Origin: Burkholderiaceae bacterium
Lineage (GTDB): Bacteria; Pseudomonadota; Gammaproteobacteria; Burkholderiales; Burkholderiaceae
Reading direction: 5' to 3'
DNA length: 9,303 nucleotides
Assembly (NCBI GenBank): GCA_947374315.1
Contig: CANCBK010000067.1
Coordinates: 1 to 9,303 of the forward strand
Below are positions 1-6,325 of this stretch, one piece after another. The first letter of the stretch is position 1. Each line of letters opens with the position of its first letter. The notes beneath the pieces were generated by a model. That model saw nothing but the letters and a program-made list of their open reading frames with translations, made no database searches and was not told where the DNA came from. The position numbers and the translations under genes are program-made.

Positions 1-98
1 ATTAGCAAAAATACATAAAAAAACTTACTTTGATAATTTAACGGCTTTCTGCCTATTAAAGTTGACAGAGTTACCAAATCTAAAAAATCTAGCTCCAC

Positions 99-104
99 TA
101 TACT
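99..104 (+). promoter_or_regulatory. Candidate -10 element for the ABC transporter gene
   Basis: TATACT lies 10 bases before the ATG at 115. There is no purine-rich Shine-Dalgarno sequence between them, so transcription from this element would start about 3-4 bases before the start codon and give an almost leaderless mRNA. The spacing to a -35 is unconvincing: TTGACA occurs at 62-67 but is 31 bases from this hexamer. The whole 1-114 stretch is AT-rich and shows no gene. Confidence 0.35.
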
Positions 105-114
105 TTTAGAACTA

Positions 115-2454
115 ATGAAGCTAGAAATTTCCCCATCCGCTCCTCCCCTGCCAAGCCATTGGGTTGGCGTTTTAGAGAACCCTCAATCTCCTATTAAAGA
201 CTTTGACTCAATACTGGCCTGGGTTGAATTGGATCTTGATGGTGAAATGCGCTTCGAAAAAAGCTTGCTTTGCCTAAGCCCTACAGGACTGTTTTGGACT
301 GATAGCCATCGCTCTGAATTTTGGCCCATGAGTCCTGGGGTGCATCTTTTGCATGGTGACCATGCGGGAGTAGGGCATCTCAAGTTGGAGTCTGAGGCTA
401 GTCTGTTGAGGCTTTGGCACTTTACTTTGGCCGTAAACCCGCAAATATTGCGCTTACAGAGTAGCTTTAAGCAGTTGGCTCATGTTGGTATGGCTAGTCA
501 GCCCACCCATGAGGCCACTGAATACGATAAGCAGGTATGCCCTATTTGCTTGAGTCCCAAGCCTACTCATTCAGATGCTTGCCCGACTTGCGATCCAGAA
601 GAGGATGCCCCTCCCTCAACTTGGACCTTACTCAAGTTATGGCGCTTTGCACGCCCCTATAAGAAAGAGCTTTTACTGGGTTTTGCCTTGACTTTGCTCT
701 CTACGGGCGCAACCTTGATACCGCCGTATCTCACGATGCCCTTGATGGATCATGTGTTGATACCGTATGAGCGGGGCAATCCGATTGATTTTCAATTGGC
801 CAGCAAGTATCTATTGGCTCTATTGGCCGCTTCGATTGTTGCCTGGGGTCTAGGCTGGTGGAAAACCTACTTATTGGCTTTGGTTAGTGAGCGCATTGGC
901 GCCGATCTACGCAATACCACCTTTGAGCATTTACTTAAACTCTCCTTGGAGTACTTTGGCGGTAAAAGAACGGGTGATTTGATTGCTCGCATTGGCGCTG
1001 AGACCGATCGTATTTGCGTCTTTCTATCGCTGTATGCCTTGGACTTTGCAACCGATGTTTTGATGATTGCGATGACTGCTGCCATCTTGATCTCGATCGA
1101 CCCCTTATTGGCCCTGGTAACTCTTGCACCGTTGCCATTCATTGTATGGATGATTCATGCGGTGCGCGATAAGTTGCGCTTTGGTTTTGAAAAGATTGAT
1201 CGGATTTGGTCTGAAGTCACCAATATCTTGGCTGACACAATTCCAGGTATTCGGGTAGTCAAGGCATTCGCACAAGAAGAGCGTGAGCTCAAACGTTTTG
1301 TAGACTCCAATAAGCACAACTTACAAATCAATGATCGCGTGAATCGGGTGTGGGGATTGTTTTCTCCAACGGTGACCTTGCTAACAGAAACGGGCTTATT
1401 GGTAGTGTGGGGCTTCGGAATTTGGCAGGTGGCTCATCGTCATATCACGGTTGGTGTGCTGATTGCCTTCCTCGCTTACATCGGTCGTTTTTATATTCGC
1501 CTGGATTCGATGAGTCGCATCGTTTCGCATACTCAAAAAGCAGCCGCAGGAGCAAAGCGGATTTTTGATATTTTGGATCATGTCTCCAGTGTTCCCGAGC
1601 CAATCAATCCAGCGCCTTTAGCTGAGGTCAAGGGCCGCATCTCCTTACGGGGCGTGGGCTTTCGCTATGGTAATCGTGCGGTATCCAAAGGGATTGACTT
1701 GGATATTGCCCCTGGAGAGATGATTGGCTTAGTGGGGCATAGTGGCTCTGGTAAGAGCACTTTGGTGAATTTGATTTGTCGCTTCTATGATGTCAGTGCG
1801 GGCTCGATTTCATTAGACGGTCGCGATATTCGTAGTATCGGAATTTCTGATTATCGCAAGTGCATTGGCTTGGTTCTTCAAGAGCCATTTTTATTCTTTG
1901 GCACGATTGCTGAGAATATTGCTTACGGTAAACCGGATGCTACTCGCGAGGAAATTATTGAAGCCGCACGCGCCGCCCATGCGCATGAATTTATTCTCCG
2001 CCTACCGCTGGGTTATGACTCCCTTGTTGGTGAGCGTGGTCAATCACTCTCTGGTGGTGAACGTCAGCGTATTTCTATTGCACGCGCATTGCTGATTAAT
2101 CCAAGCATTCTGATTTTGGATGAGGCCACCTCTTCAGTTGACACGACTACTGAAAAGGAAATTCAGCGTGCGTTGGACAATTTGGTTAAAGGTCGCACAA
2201 CCATTGCCATTGCGCATCGCCTCTCCACCTTAAGAAAAGCAGATCGCTTGGTAGTGCTCGATAAGGGTGAGATTGTGGAAATTGGTTCGCATGATGAGTT
2301 GATGGATACACAGGGCGCGTACTACGCTTTGTATCAGGCACAACTGCGACATGCTGCCGAGTTGGTGGAGGGCGGCGCCATCGGTGAAAGTATTGAAGAG
2401 CATCAGGAAGAGCGCTTGGAAGTCATTGAGAAGCAAACGGGGGGCGAGGTATGA
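115..2454 (+). CDS. ABC exporter with N-terminal zinc-ribbon extension (cyanophycin-metabolism-associated type)
   Basis: A 779-residue fused permease-ATPase half transporter of the exporter (ABCB/MsbA-like) fold, expected to act as a dimer in the inner membrane. Residues 1-140 form an extra non-membrane domain of unknown role. It is followed by two CxxC pairs, C142/C145 and C156/C159, that look like a zinc ribbon. The membrane domain spans about 180-470, with about six hydrophobic segments. The ATPase domain is complete: Walker A GHSGSGKST at 541-549, Q-loop Q589, signature LSGGE at 645-649, Walker B ILILDE at 665-670 and the switch histidine H701. This architecture, directly followed by a DUF1854 gene, matches the pair annotated in Burkholderiales as associated with cyanophycin metabolism. 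The substrate is not known, and no cyanophycin gene is visible here. The stop overlaps the next start as ATGA, so the two are probably co-translated. The ATG at 115 is the first in frame and lacks an obvious Shine-Dalgarno. Family assignment is strong; the physiological role is inferred. Confidence 0.9.
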   Translation: MKLEISPSAPPLPSHWVGVLENPQSPIKDFDSILAWVELDLDGEMRFEKSLLCLSPTGLFWTDSHRSEFWPMSPGVHLLHGDHAGVGHLKLESEASLLRLWHFTLAVNPQILRLQSSFKQLAHVGMASQPTHEATEYDKQVCPICLSPKPTHSDACPTCDPEEDAPPSTWTLLKLWRFARPYKKELLLGFALTLLSTGATLIPPYLTMPLMDHVLIPYERGNPIDFQLASKYLLALLAASIVAWGLGWWKTYLLALVSERIGADLRNTTFEHLLKLSLEYFGGKRTGDLIARIGAETDRICVFLSLYALDFATDVLMIAMTAAILISIDPLLALVTLAPLPFIVWMIHAVRDKLRFGFEKIDRIWSEVTNILADTIPGIRVVKAFAQEERELKRFVDSNKHNLQINDRVNRVWGLFSPTVTLLTETGLLVVWGFGIWQVAHRHITVGVLIAFLAYIGRFYIRLDSMSRIVSHTQKAAAGAKRIFDILDHVSSVPEPINPAPLAEVKGRISLRGVGFRYGNRAVSKGIDLDIAPGEMIGLVGHSGSGKSTLVNLICRFYDVSAGSISLDGRDIRSIGISDYRKCIGLVLQEPFLFFGTIAENIAYGKPDATREEIIEAARAAHAHEFILRLPLGYDSLVGERGQSLSGGERQRISIARALLINPSILILDEATSSVDTTTEKEIQRALDNLVKGRTTIAIAHRLSTLRKADRLVVLDKGEIVEIGSHDELMDTQGAYYALYQAQLRHAAELVEGGAIGESIEEHQEERLEVIEKQTGGEV

Positions 2455-2927
2455 GTCAATATCAAAAACCCCATTCGCTAGAGCGAGATTCTCTCGGCCG
2501 CCTGGTGTTTATTGATGCCGCCGGCAATCGGCATGTAGGTGTTTATCCAGTCAGGGCCTTCCCAATTACTGCGCCTGGCGCAGGCATCTCTTTGATGGAT
2601 CAATCTGGCAAGGAGTTATGTTGGTTTGATGGCGTTGGTGCCATTTCAGAGCTGGAGCTGGCTTTGATCGAGGAGGAGATGGCCGCGCGCGAGTTCATGC
2701 CGGTCATTGAAAAGATTACGAAAGTGTCTACATTTGCCACCCCAAGCATCTGGGATATTGATACTGACCGTGGGCCCACCAGAATTCGCCTGAAGGGGGA
2801 AGAGGATATCCGCCGTGTCGCCGGCAATACCTTGTTAATTGCTGACTCCAATGGTCTTCAGTTCTTGATTAAAGACTCAAGCCAATTGGATAAGGTGAGC
2901 AAGAAGCTTTTGGATCGATTCCGATAG
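2451..2927 (+). CDS. DUF1854 family protein, partner of the ABC exporter
   Basis: A 158-residue soluble protein with no signal peptide or membrane segment. I recognise it as DUF1854 from the central stretch WDIDTDRGPTRIRLKGEEDI (residues about 100-119) and the C-terminal pattern of a hydrophobic strand, then SSQLDKVSKKLLDRFR. Its biochemical function is unknown. In Burkholderiales it is found next to this type of ABC transporter and often near cyanophycin synthetase genes, so a role with the transporter is likely but inferred from linkage only. The start overlaps the transporter stop by 4 bases (ATGA), with a G-rich tract (GGGGGGCGAGG) just upstream serving as ribosome binding site. This implies translational coupling. 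It is the last gene of the pair; a perfect inverted repeat begins 21 bases after the stop. Confidence 0.9.
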   Translation: MSQYQKPHSLERDSLGRLVFIDAAGNRHVGVYPVRAFPITAPGAGISLMDQSGKELCWFDGVGAISELELALIEEEMAAREFMPVIEKITKVSTFATPSIWDIDTDRGPTRIRLKGEEDIRRVAGNTLLIADSNGLQFLIKDSSQLDKVSKKLLDRFR

Positions 2928-2948
2928 AATAAATCCTTTTAAATCAAA

Positions 2949-2982
2949 TACATGTATGTTAATTTTCGCTAACATACATGTA
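2949..2982. repeat. Perfect 13-bp inverted repeat after the DUF1854 gene
   Basis: TACATGTATGTTA (2949-2961) is perfectly repeated in inverse as TAACATACATGTA (2970-2982) around an 8-base centre. Each arm itself contains the palindrome TACATGTA. On the + strand no T-run follows, so this is not a standard intrinsic terminator. It could be an mRNA 3'-end hairpin for the ABC/DUF1854 transcript, or a protein-binding dyad lying just upstream of the promoter at 3006-3034. Confidence 0.75.
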
Positions 2983-3005
2983 CTCTAAGCCCCAGCCTCT
3001 GGTTA

Positions 3006-3034
3006 TTGCAACGCAATAATATTAGGGTTATACT
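3006..3034 (+). promoter_or_regulatory. Sigma70-like promoter of the small 34-codon gene
   Basis: TTGCAA (3006-3011) and TATACT (3029-3034) are separated by exactly 17 bases, both close to the sigma70 consensus. The expected transcription start is near 3041, giving a leader of about 22 bases before the ATG at 3063. The -10 hexamer overlaps the left arm of an inverted repeat (3024-3049). Confidence 0.65.
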
Positions 3035-3049
3035 CTAGGTACTAACCCT
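3024..3049. promoter_or_regulatory. Inverted repeat overlapping the -10 and start site (possible operator)
   Basis: AGGGTTA (3024-3030) and TAACCCT (3043-3049) form a perfect 7-bp dyad with a 12-base spacer. It covers the -10 hexamer and the predicted transcription start, which is where a repressor would sit. The cognate regulator cannot be named from sequence. A hairpin role in the leader is unlikely because the left arm lies upstream of the predicted start. Confidence 0.45.
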
Positions 3050-3062
3050 TAAGGAGATTCAA

Positions 3063-3167
3063 ATGACTCAATTATTGAATATGTTTAACCAGTTTTTTTC
3101 TGAGAGCAAGCCAGTTGCCAAGAAAGCCCGTCACTATGATTTTGATGGCGCCTATCGCGGCATGTAA
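3063..3167 (+). CDS. Small 34-residue protein of unknown function
   Basis: A short reading frame of 34 codons and a TAA stop, beginning MTQLLNMFNQFF and ending HYDFDGAYRGM. AAGGAG at 3051-3056 stands 6 bases before the ATG, the best ribosome binding site in this part of the window. A promoter with 17-base spacing lies upstream and an intrinsic terminator 23 bases downstream, so it forms a complete monocistronic unit with an expected transcript of about 170 nt. The N-terminal half looks like an amphipathic or membrane-touching helix. The middle is basic (KPVAKKAR) and the C-terminus rich in aromatic residues. There is no signal peptide, cysteine or known domain. I do not recognise the family. 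An alternative is a small regulatory RNA with a coincidental or dual-function reading frame. The strong ribosome binding site favours translation. Confidence 0.6.
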   Translation: MTQLLNMFNQFFSESKPVAKKARHYDFDGAYRGM

Positions 3168-3189
3168 TTCAAAAAAGTAGTCTGCAAAT

Positions 3190-3214
3190 AAGCCACCTTC
3201 GGGTGGCTTTTTCT
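3190..3214 (+). terminator. Intrinsic terminator of the small gene
   Basis: AAGCCACC (3190-3197), a TTCG tetraloop, then GGTGGCTT (3202-3209), running into TTTTTC. The perfect 8-bp GC-rich stem with a stable tetraloop and a T-run is a typical Rho-independent terminator. Confidence 0.9.
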
Positions 3215-3493
3215 GTTTTAAAGATTCAAATCATTCATTGGAAATCGTTTTTAAAGCAGAGACAAGGGTTATTACTCAGAACAAGTTGCGCTGAATTTCA
3301 GATCACCTCAGTAAGCTCAAAAGTCCGAGAGATCCAAATGAATTCAGGGGTTCAACGAGGGTAATCACTAGTTAGGAAAGTAATATTTCTTGATGGCCGT
3401 CAAGATAATAAGAGGGCCAATGTTTGAGAATCATTAAGCCCAAATGTTGGGCAAATATTTTTATAAAAAAGAAATTGAAGGGGAGCACACATC
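3215..3493 (+). promoter_or_regulatory. 279-base gene-free region upstream of the MFS transporter, with two small dyads
   Basis: No convincing gene is present; the longest item noted is an 8-codon frame at 3338-3364. Two dyads are visible. TTGATGGCCGTCAA (3390-3403) is a 14-bp palindrome with one mismatched pair. GCCCAA/TTGGGC (3438-3443 and 3447-3452, 3-base loop) is followed by AAATATTTTTAT, so it could be an operator or a weak attenuator-like hairpin. AAGGGGAG (3478-3485) is the ribosome binding site for the next gene. I could not identify a -35/-10 pair with good spacing. The length suggests regulated expression of the transporter. Confidence 0.4.
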
Positions 3494-4744
3494 GTGACTA
3501 AGCCATGGCATAACCGTTGGGCACAGTTGGTTTTTGGAATTATTTGCATGGGGTTGGTTGCCAATCTTCAGTATGCTTGGACATTGTTTGTTAATCCAAT
3601 GCAAATTAAGACGGGTTGGGCATTGTCCGCAATCCAATTATCTTTTTCTATCTTTATCGTCGTCGAGACATGGCTTGTCCCAGTCGAAGGCTGGATGGTT
3701 GATAAGTTTGGCCCTCGCTTTGTGATTCTTATTGGATCTATTTTTGCTGCGGGTGGTTGGGTTATTGATAGTTATGCCACTAATTTAGAGACGCTATACG
3801 CAGGTGCTGTTGTGGCTGGTATTGGCGCAGGTTGTGTTTATGGAACTTGCGTTGGTAATGCATTGAAGTGGTTCCCAGATAAGCGTGGCTTGGCTGCTGG
3901 ACTAACTGCTGCAGGCTTCGGTGCAGGTGCTGCGGTGACTGTTATTCCAATTGGAAACATGATTCAAAGCCAGGGCTATGAGCATGCATTCTTATTCTTT
4001 GGTTTGGCTCAGGGCATATTGATTTTTATTCTCGCCCTATTTATGACCAAGCCTACGCCTCCTAAGGGAGTTCAGGCTGCACCACGTATTGTGACGACTA
4101 AGGTTGATTACACGCCGGGACAAATGATTAAGAAACCTTTGTTTTGGCTGATCTACATCATCTTTGTAGTGGTTGCAGCTGGTGGCTTGATGGCAACAGC
4201 TCAAATTGGCCCTATTGCCAAGGATTACGGCTTAGATAAATTGCCAATGACTTTGTTTGGTTTAACCCTGCCATTGCTAACCATGACTCTGTCGATTGAT
4301 AATTTATGTAACGGGTTTACACGTCCATTGTGTGGTTTTATCTCCGATAGAATCGGTCGCGAAAATACGATGTTTATTGTGTTTTTTGGCGAAGGTTTGG
4401 CGATGTTGGGTTTGATGAACTACGGACATGAGCCAGTTGCATTTATGACTTTTGCGGCGTTGATCTTTTTGTTCTGGGGTGAAATTTTCTCCATCTTCCC
4501 AGCGATCTGCGCAGATACATTTGGCGTAAAAAATGCTGCTGGTAATGCAGGCACTCTGTACACTGCAAAAGGTACCGCGTCTTTGATCGTACCTTTGGCT
4601 TCTGTATTATCTGCCGGCGGAAACTGGGACCGAGTCTTCTTGTTAGGAGCGACGGTCACGATCACTGCTGCGTTTGCTGCTAAATTTGTTCTAGCCCCTT
4701 TCCGTAAGCGCTTTATTGAAGAGGCGAATAGGGCTGCAACTTAA
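3494..4744 (+). CDS. oxlT: OxlT-like MFS transporter (oxalate/formate antiporter family)
   Basis: A 416-residue, about 12-helix major facilitator protein of the inner membrane; OxlT of Oxalobacter is 418 residues. It resembles OxlT from the first helix (NRW..LV.G....G..QY.WTLF.NP) through the loop 2-3 motif GWMVDKFGPR (66-75) and NALKWFPDKRGLAAGLTAAG (122-141), with the second-half loop motif GFISDRIGR (281-289). The two charged residues known to be essential for oxalate binding in OxlT, R272 and K355, appear to be matched by R277 (NGFTRPLCGF) and K359 (LYTAKGTAS). That supports a dicarboxylate or small carboxylate substrate. Oxalate itself is inferred: no oxalyl-CoA decarboxylase or formyl-CoA transferase gene is in the window. 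Start is GTG, chosen because AAGGGGAG lies 8 bases upstream and the MTKPWHNRW start aligns with the family. It is monocistronic, bounded by terminators on both sides. Confidence 0.85.
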   Translation: MTKPWHNRWAQLVFGIICMGLVANLQYAWTLFVNPMQIKTGWALSAIQLSFSIFIVVETWLVPVEGWMVDKFGPRFVILIGSIFAAGGWVIDSYATNLETLYAGAVVAGIGAGCVYGTCVGNALKWFPDKRGLAAGLTAAGFGAGAAVTVIPIGNMIQSQGYEHAFLFFGLAQGILIFILALFMTKPTPPKGVQAAPRIVTTKVDYTPGQMIKKPLFWLIYIIFVVVAAGGLMATAQIGPIAKDYGLDKLPMTLFGLTLPLLTMTLSIDNLCNGFTRPLCGFISDRIGRENTMFIVFFGEGLAMLGLMNYGHEPVAFMTFAALIFLFWGEIFSIFPAICADTFGVKNAAGNAGTLYTAKGTASLIVPLASVLSAGGNWDRVFLLGATVTITAAFAAKFVLAPFRKRFIEEANRAAT

Positions 4745-4765
4745 TTTCGTTGGTATTGCCTGAAT

Positions 4766-4789
4766 AAAGGGGTCTGCGGACCCCTTTTT
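4766..4789 (+). terminator. Intrinsic terminator after the MFS transporter
   Basis: AAAGGGGTC (4766-4774), loop TGCG, GACCCCTTT (4779-4787), continuing TT. The perfect 9-bp stem and T-run lie 21 bases after the stop codon. Confidence 0.9.
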
Positions 4790-4818
4790 CTATGGGAGGG
4801 GCTGGAGTCAGAGTCAGC

Positions 4819-4824
4819 TAAAAT
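4819..4824 (+). promoter_or_regulatory. Possible -10 element of the DUF2946 gene
   Basis: TAAAAT ends 10 bases before the ATG at 4835, the same gap as TATACT before the ABC transporter start at 115. There is no Shine-Dalgarno between it and the ATG, so the message may be leaderless or nearly so. No good -35 is visible about 17 bases upstream, so this is a weak call. Confidence 0.3.
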
Positions 4825-4834
4825 ATTCCTCATT

Positions 4835-5206
4835 ATGAGTTTCCCAAAAAACCGCCTCGTTCATTGGTTTGCCGCCTTGGCAATCTTCATGAGCGCGCTT
4901 GCGCCGGCAGTTTCTCAGGCAGTATCGCTGGCTAAGCATGGTCAAGGTTTTGCGATGGAGATTTGCTCAGTTGATGGCAGCAAGATGCAGGTTCAAGTGC
5001 AGGGCGATCAGGTTGATCATTCCGAATCTATTCAGCCTTGCCCGTACTGTGTGACCCATGGCAGCATTACTCCAGCATTTAATACCAATCTCAAGTTTCA
5101 AGCGCCACAAAATTTTGCTTTACTGCCTCAGCTTTTCTACCAATCACCCAAGCCACTCGCTGTTTGGGTAACACCCCCTTCAGCAGCTCCTCCAGCACAA
5201 GCCTAA
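4835..5206 (+). CDS. DUF2946 protein, candidate CruR-like copper-sensing upstream reading frame
   Basis: A 123-residue small protein with a hydrophobic signal or membrane segment (about 8-33), then C44, H62, the metal-binding type motif C69-P-Y-C72 and H75. The tail is rich in proline: TPP at 113-115 and AAPP at 117-120, three residues from the stop. I assign it to DUF2946 from the size, the CPxC..H motif and the copper neighbourhood. In Bordetella pertussis a DUF2946 protein, CruR, acts as a copper-sensing upstream frame. Copper bound by its CxxC relieves translation arrest at a C-terminal RAPP motif and triggers Rho termination before the next gene. The elements are similar here, but the arginine of RAPP is replaced by alanine. 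The last 60 bases before the stop region (5141-5200) contain 25 C and 9 G, as expected of a Rho loading region. Translation initiation lacks a clear Shine-Dalgarno. Family membership is fairly sure; the regulatory role is inferred. Confidence 0.82.
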   Translation: MSFPKNRLVHWFAALAIFMSALAPAVSQAVSLAKHGQGFAMEICSVDGSKMQVQVQGDQVDHSESIQPCPYCVTHGSITPAFNTNLKFQAPQNFALLPQLFYQSPKPLAVWVTPPSAAPPAQA

Positions 5207-5275
5207 TTATTTTTGGGTCATAGCCTAGCTATGTCATTGGCAACGATGTTGCCGGAATATTGTGTGGAGTTTTAA
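5207..5275 (+). promoter_or_regulatory. Structured 69-nt spacer between the DUF2946 gene and the barrel gene
   Basis: Two perfect short hairpins lie side by side: CATAGC/GCTATG (5219-5224 and 5228-5233, loop CTA) and GGCAAC/GTTGCC (5239-5244 and 5248-5253, loop GAT). The ribosome binding site GGAG (5266-5269) follows, 6 bases before the ATG at 5276. Neither hairpin is followed by a T-run, so they are not intrinsic terminators. This is the region where a CruR-type system would decide between Rho termination and read-through. Confidence 0.5.
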
Positions 5276-6325
5276 ATGAAGTTACAAAAAATCGTAGTCG
5301 CTATGGCGTTGATCGCTCCAACAGCAGCTGTAATGGCCTGTGCTAGTTGTGGGTGTAGTTTAAATACCGATATTGGTACCCAGGGAATGGGTATGAATGA
5401 GGGGTGGACTCTGGATGTTCGCTATGACACTCTGAATCAGAATAAATTGCGAGCTGGAACCAAGGGCATTTCTCAAGCTCAGGCTGCGGTGACGCCTAAT
5501 CCAAAGACTGGACAGAACGCCGAGGTAGAGGGTTATACGCAGAACAATTATTTAACGGCCTCACTGGATTACAACAATGGTGAGAGCTGGGGTGTTACAG
5601 GAGTGCTGCCTTACATCATGCGTAATCACAGCACTTTTGGTACCTACGCTGATGGCGGGTCATTGCCGCCAACCCCTGGTGAAGGGGCTTACAGCTCTAA
5701 AACTGCCGGTATTGGTGATATGAAAATTATCGGCCGCTACTTTGGATTTGCAGAACAAAAGGATTGGGGGTTTCAATTTGGGGTGAAGCTGCCAACAGGA
5801 AGCAGAAATCAAACTGGCGCCCTGGCTGATGGTAGCGGTGCGATTGCTGTGGATCCTGGGTTGCAGGCAGGCACTGGATCCACAGATTTGATCGGGGGTA
5901 TTTATAAGTTTGGCTTGATTGGTAACTCTGATAATTGGGGTTACTTTGCTCAAGCGCAATATCAAGCGGCTGTCATAGTGCAGTCCATTCCAGGCTCTTT
6001 GGTTTCTGCGGGATATAGTCCTGGAGGCACTTATCGCCCAGGCAATGCCGCCAATTTCAACCTTGGTCTTAATTATCAAAACTTGGATAAATGGGTGCCT
6101 ACTTTACAGTTGAATGTCATCAACAAAACTGCGGATAGCGGAACTGCTGCCGATACCTTTGCGACTGGCGGAACACTGGCATACCTAACTCCGGGCTTGC
6201 TTTATCGGCTAACAGAAAGAACCCAGGTATATGCAAACGTGCAATTGCCTGTGTATCAGAATGTCAATGGTATTCAGTTGACTCCATCCTATATTGCATC
6301 TACCGGAGTGAGGGTTGCTTTTTAA
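5276..6325 (+). CDS. Outer-membrane beta-barrel-like protein with N-terminal CxxCxC
   Basis: A 349-residue exported protein. The signal peptide is MKLQKI plus a hydrophobic core to A21, with a VMA cleavage site. The mature protein would begin C22-A-S-C25-G-C27, a compact potential metal-binding cluster at the very N-terminus. The rest alternates polar and hydrophobic residues with many Gly, Asn, Tyr and Gln and no long hydrophobic helix. It ends in ...GVRVAF with a terminal phenylalanine, the usual outer-membrane barrel signature. It resembles the transporter-like proteins related to the MetA phenol-degradation barrel family (PF13557), but I am not certain of the family. It follows the DUF2946 gene by 69 nt and is probably co-transcribed, and lies beside TlpA and PCu(A)C genes, so a role in copper passage or binding at the outer membrane is inferred. 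GGAG at 5266-5269 supports the start. Its stop overlaps that of the convergent TlpA gene. Confidence 0.75.
   Translation: MKLQKIVVAMALIAPTAAVMACASCGCSLNTDIGTQGMGMNEGWTLDVRYDTLNQNKLRAGTKGISQAQAAVTPNPKTGQNAEVEGYTQNNYLTASLDYNNGESWGVTGVLPYIMRNHSTFGTYADGGSLPPTPGEGAYSSKTAGIGDMKIIGRYFGFAEQKDWGFQFGVKLPTGSRNQTGALADGSGAIAVDPGLQAGTGSTDLIGGIYKFGLIGNSDNWGYFAQAQYQAAVIVQSIPGSLVSAGYSPGGTYRPGNAANFNLGLNYQNLDKWVPTLQLNVINKTADSGTAADTFATGGTLAYLTPGLLYRLTERTQVYANVQLPVYQNVNGIQLTPSYIASTGVRVAF

Noticed and set aside
62..90. TTGACA at 62-67 as -35 of a promoter for the ABC gene
   Set aside because: At 17-18 bases downstream only AAATCT or AATCTA is found, and the good TATACT at 99 is too far away.
2230..2436. 68-codon - strand frame near the end of the ABC gene
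   Set aside because: It is antisense to the nucleotide-binding domain coding region and has no recognisable features.
3338..3364. 8-codon frame upstream of the MFS gene as a leader peptide
   Set aside because: Very short, no good ribosome binding site, no codon bias or linked terminator that would suggest attenuation.
5660..6079. 139-codon frame on the - strand inside the barrel gene
   Set aside because: It is antisense to a gene with clear signal peptide and barrel features, shows no recognisable domain and has no ribosome binding site context of note.
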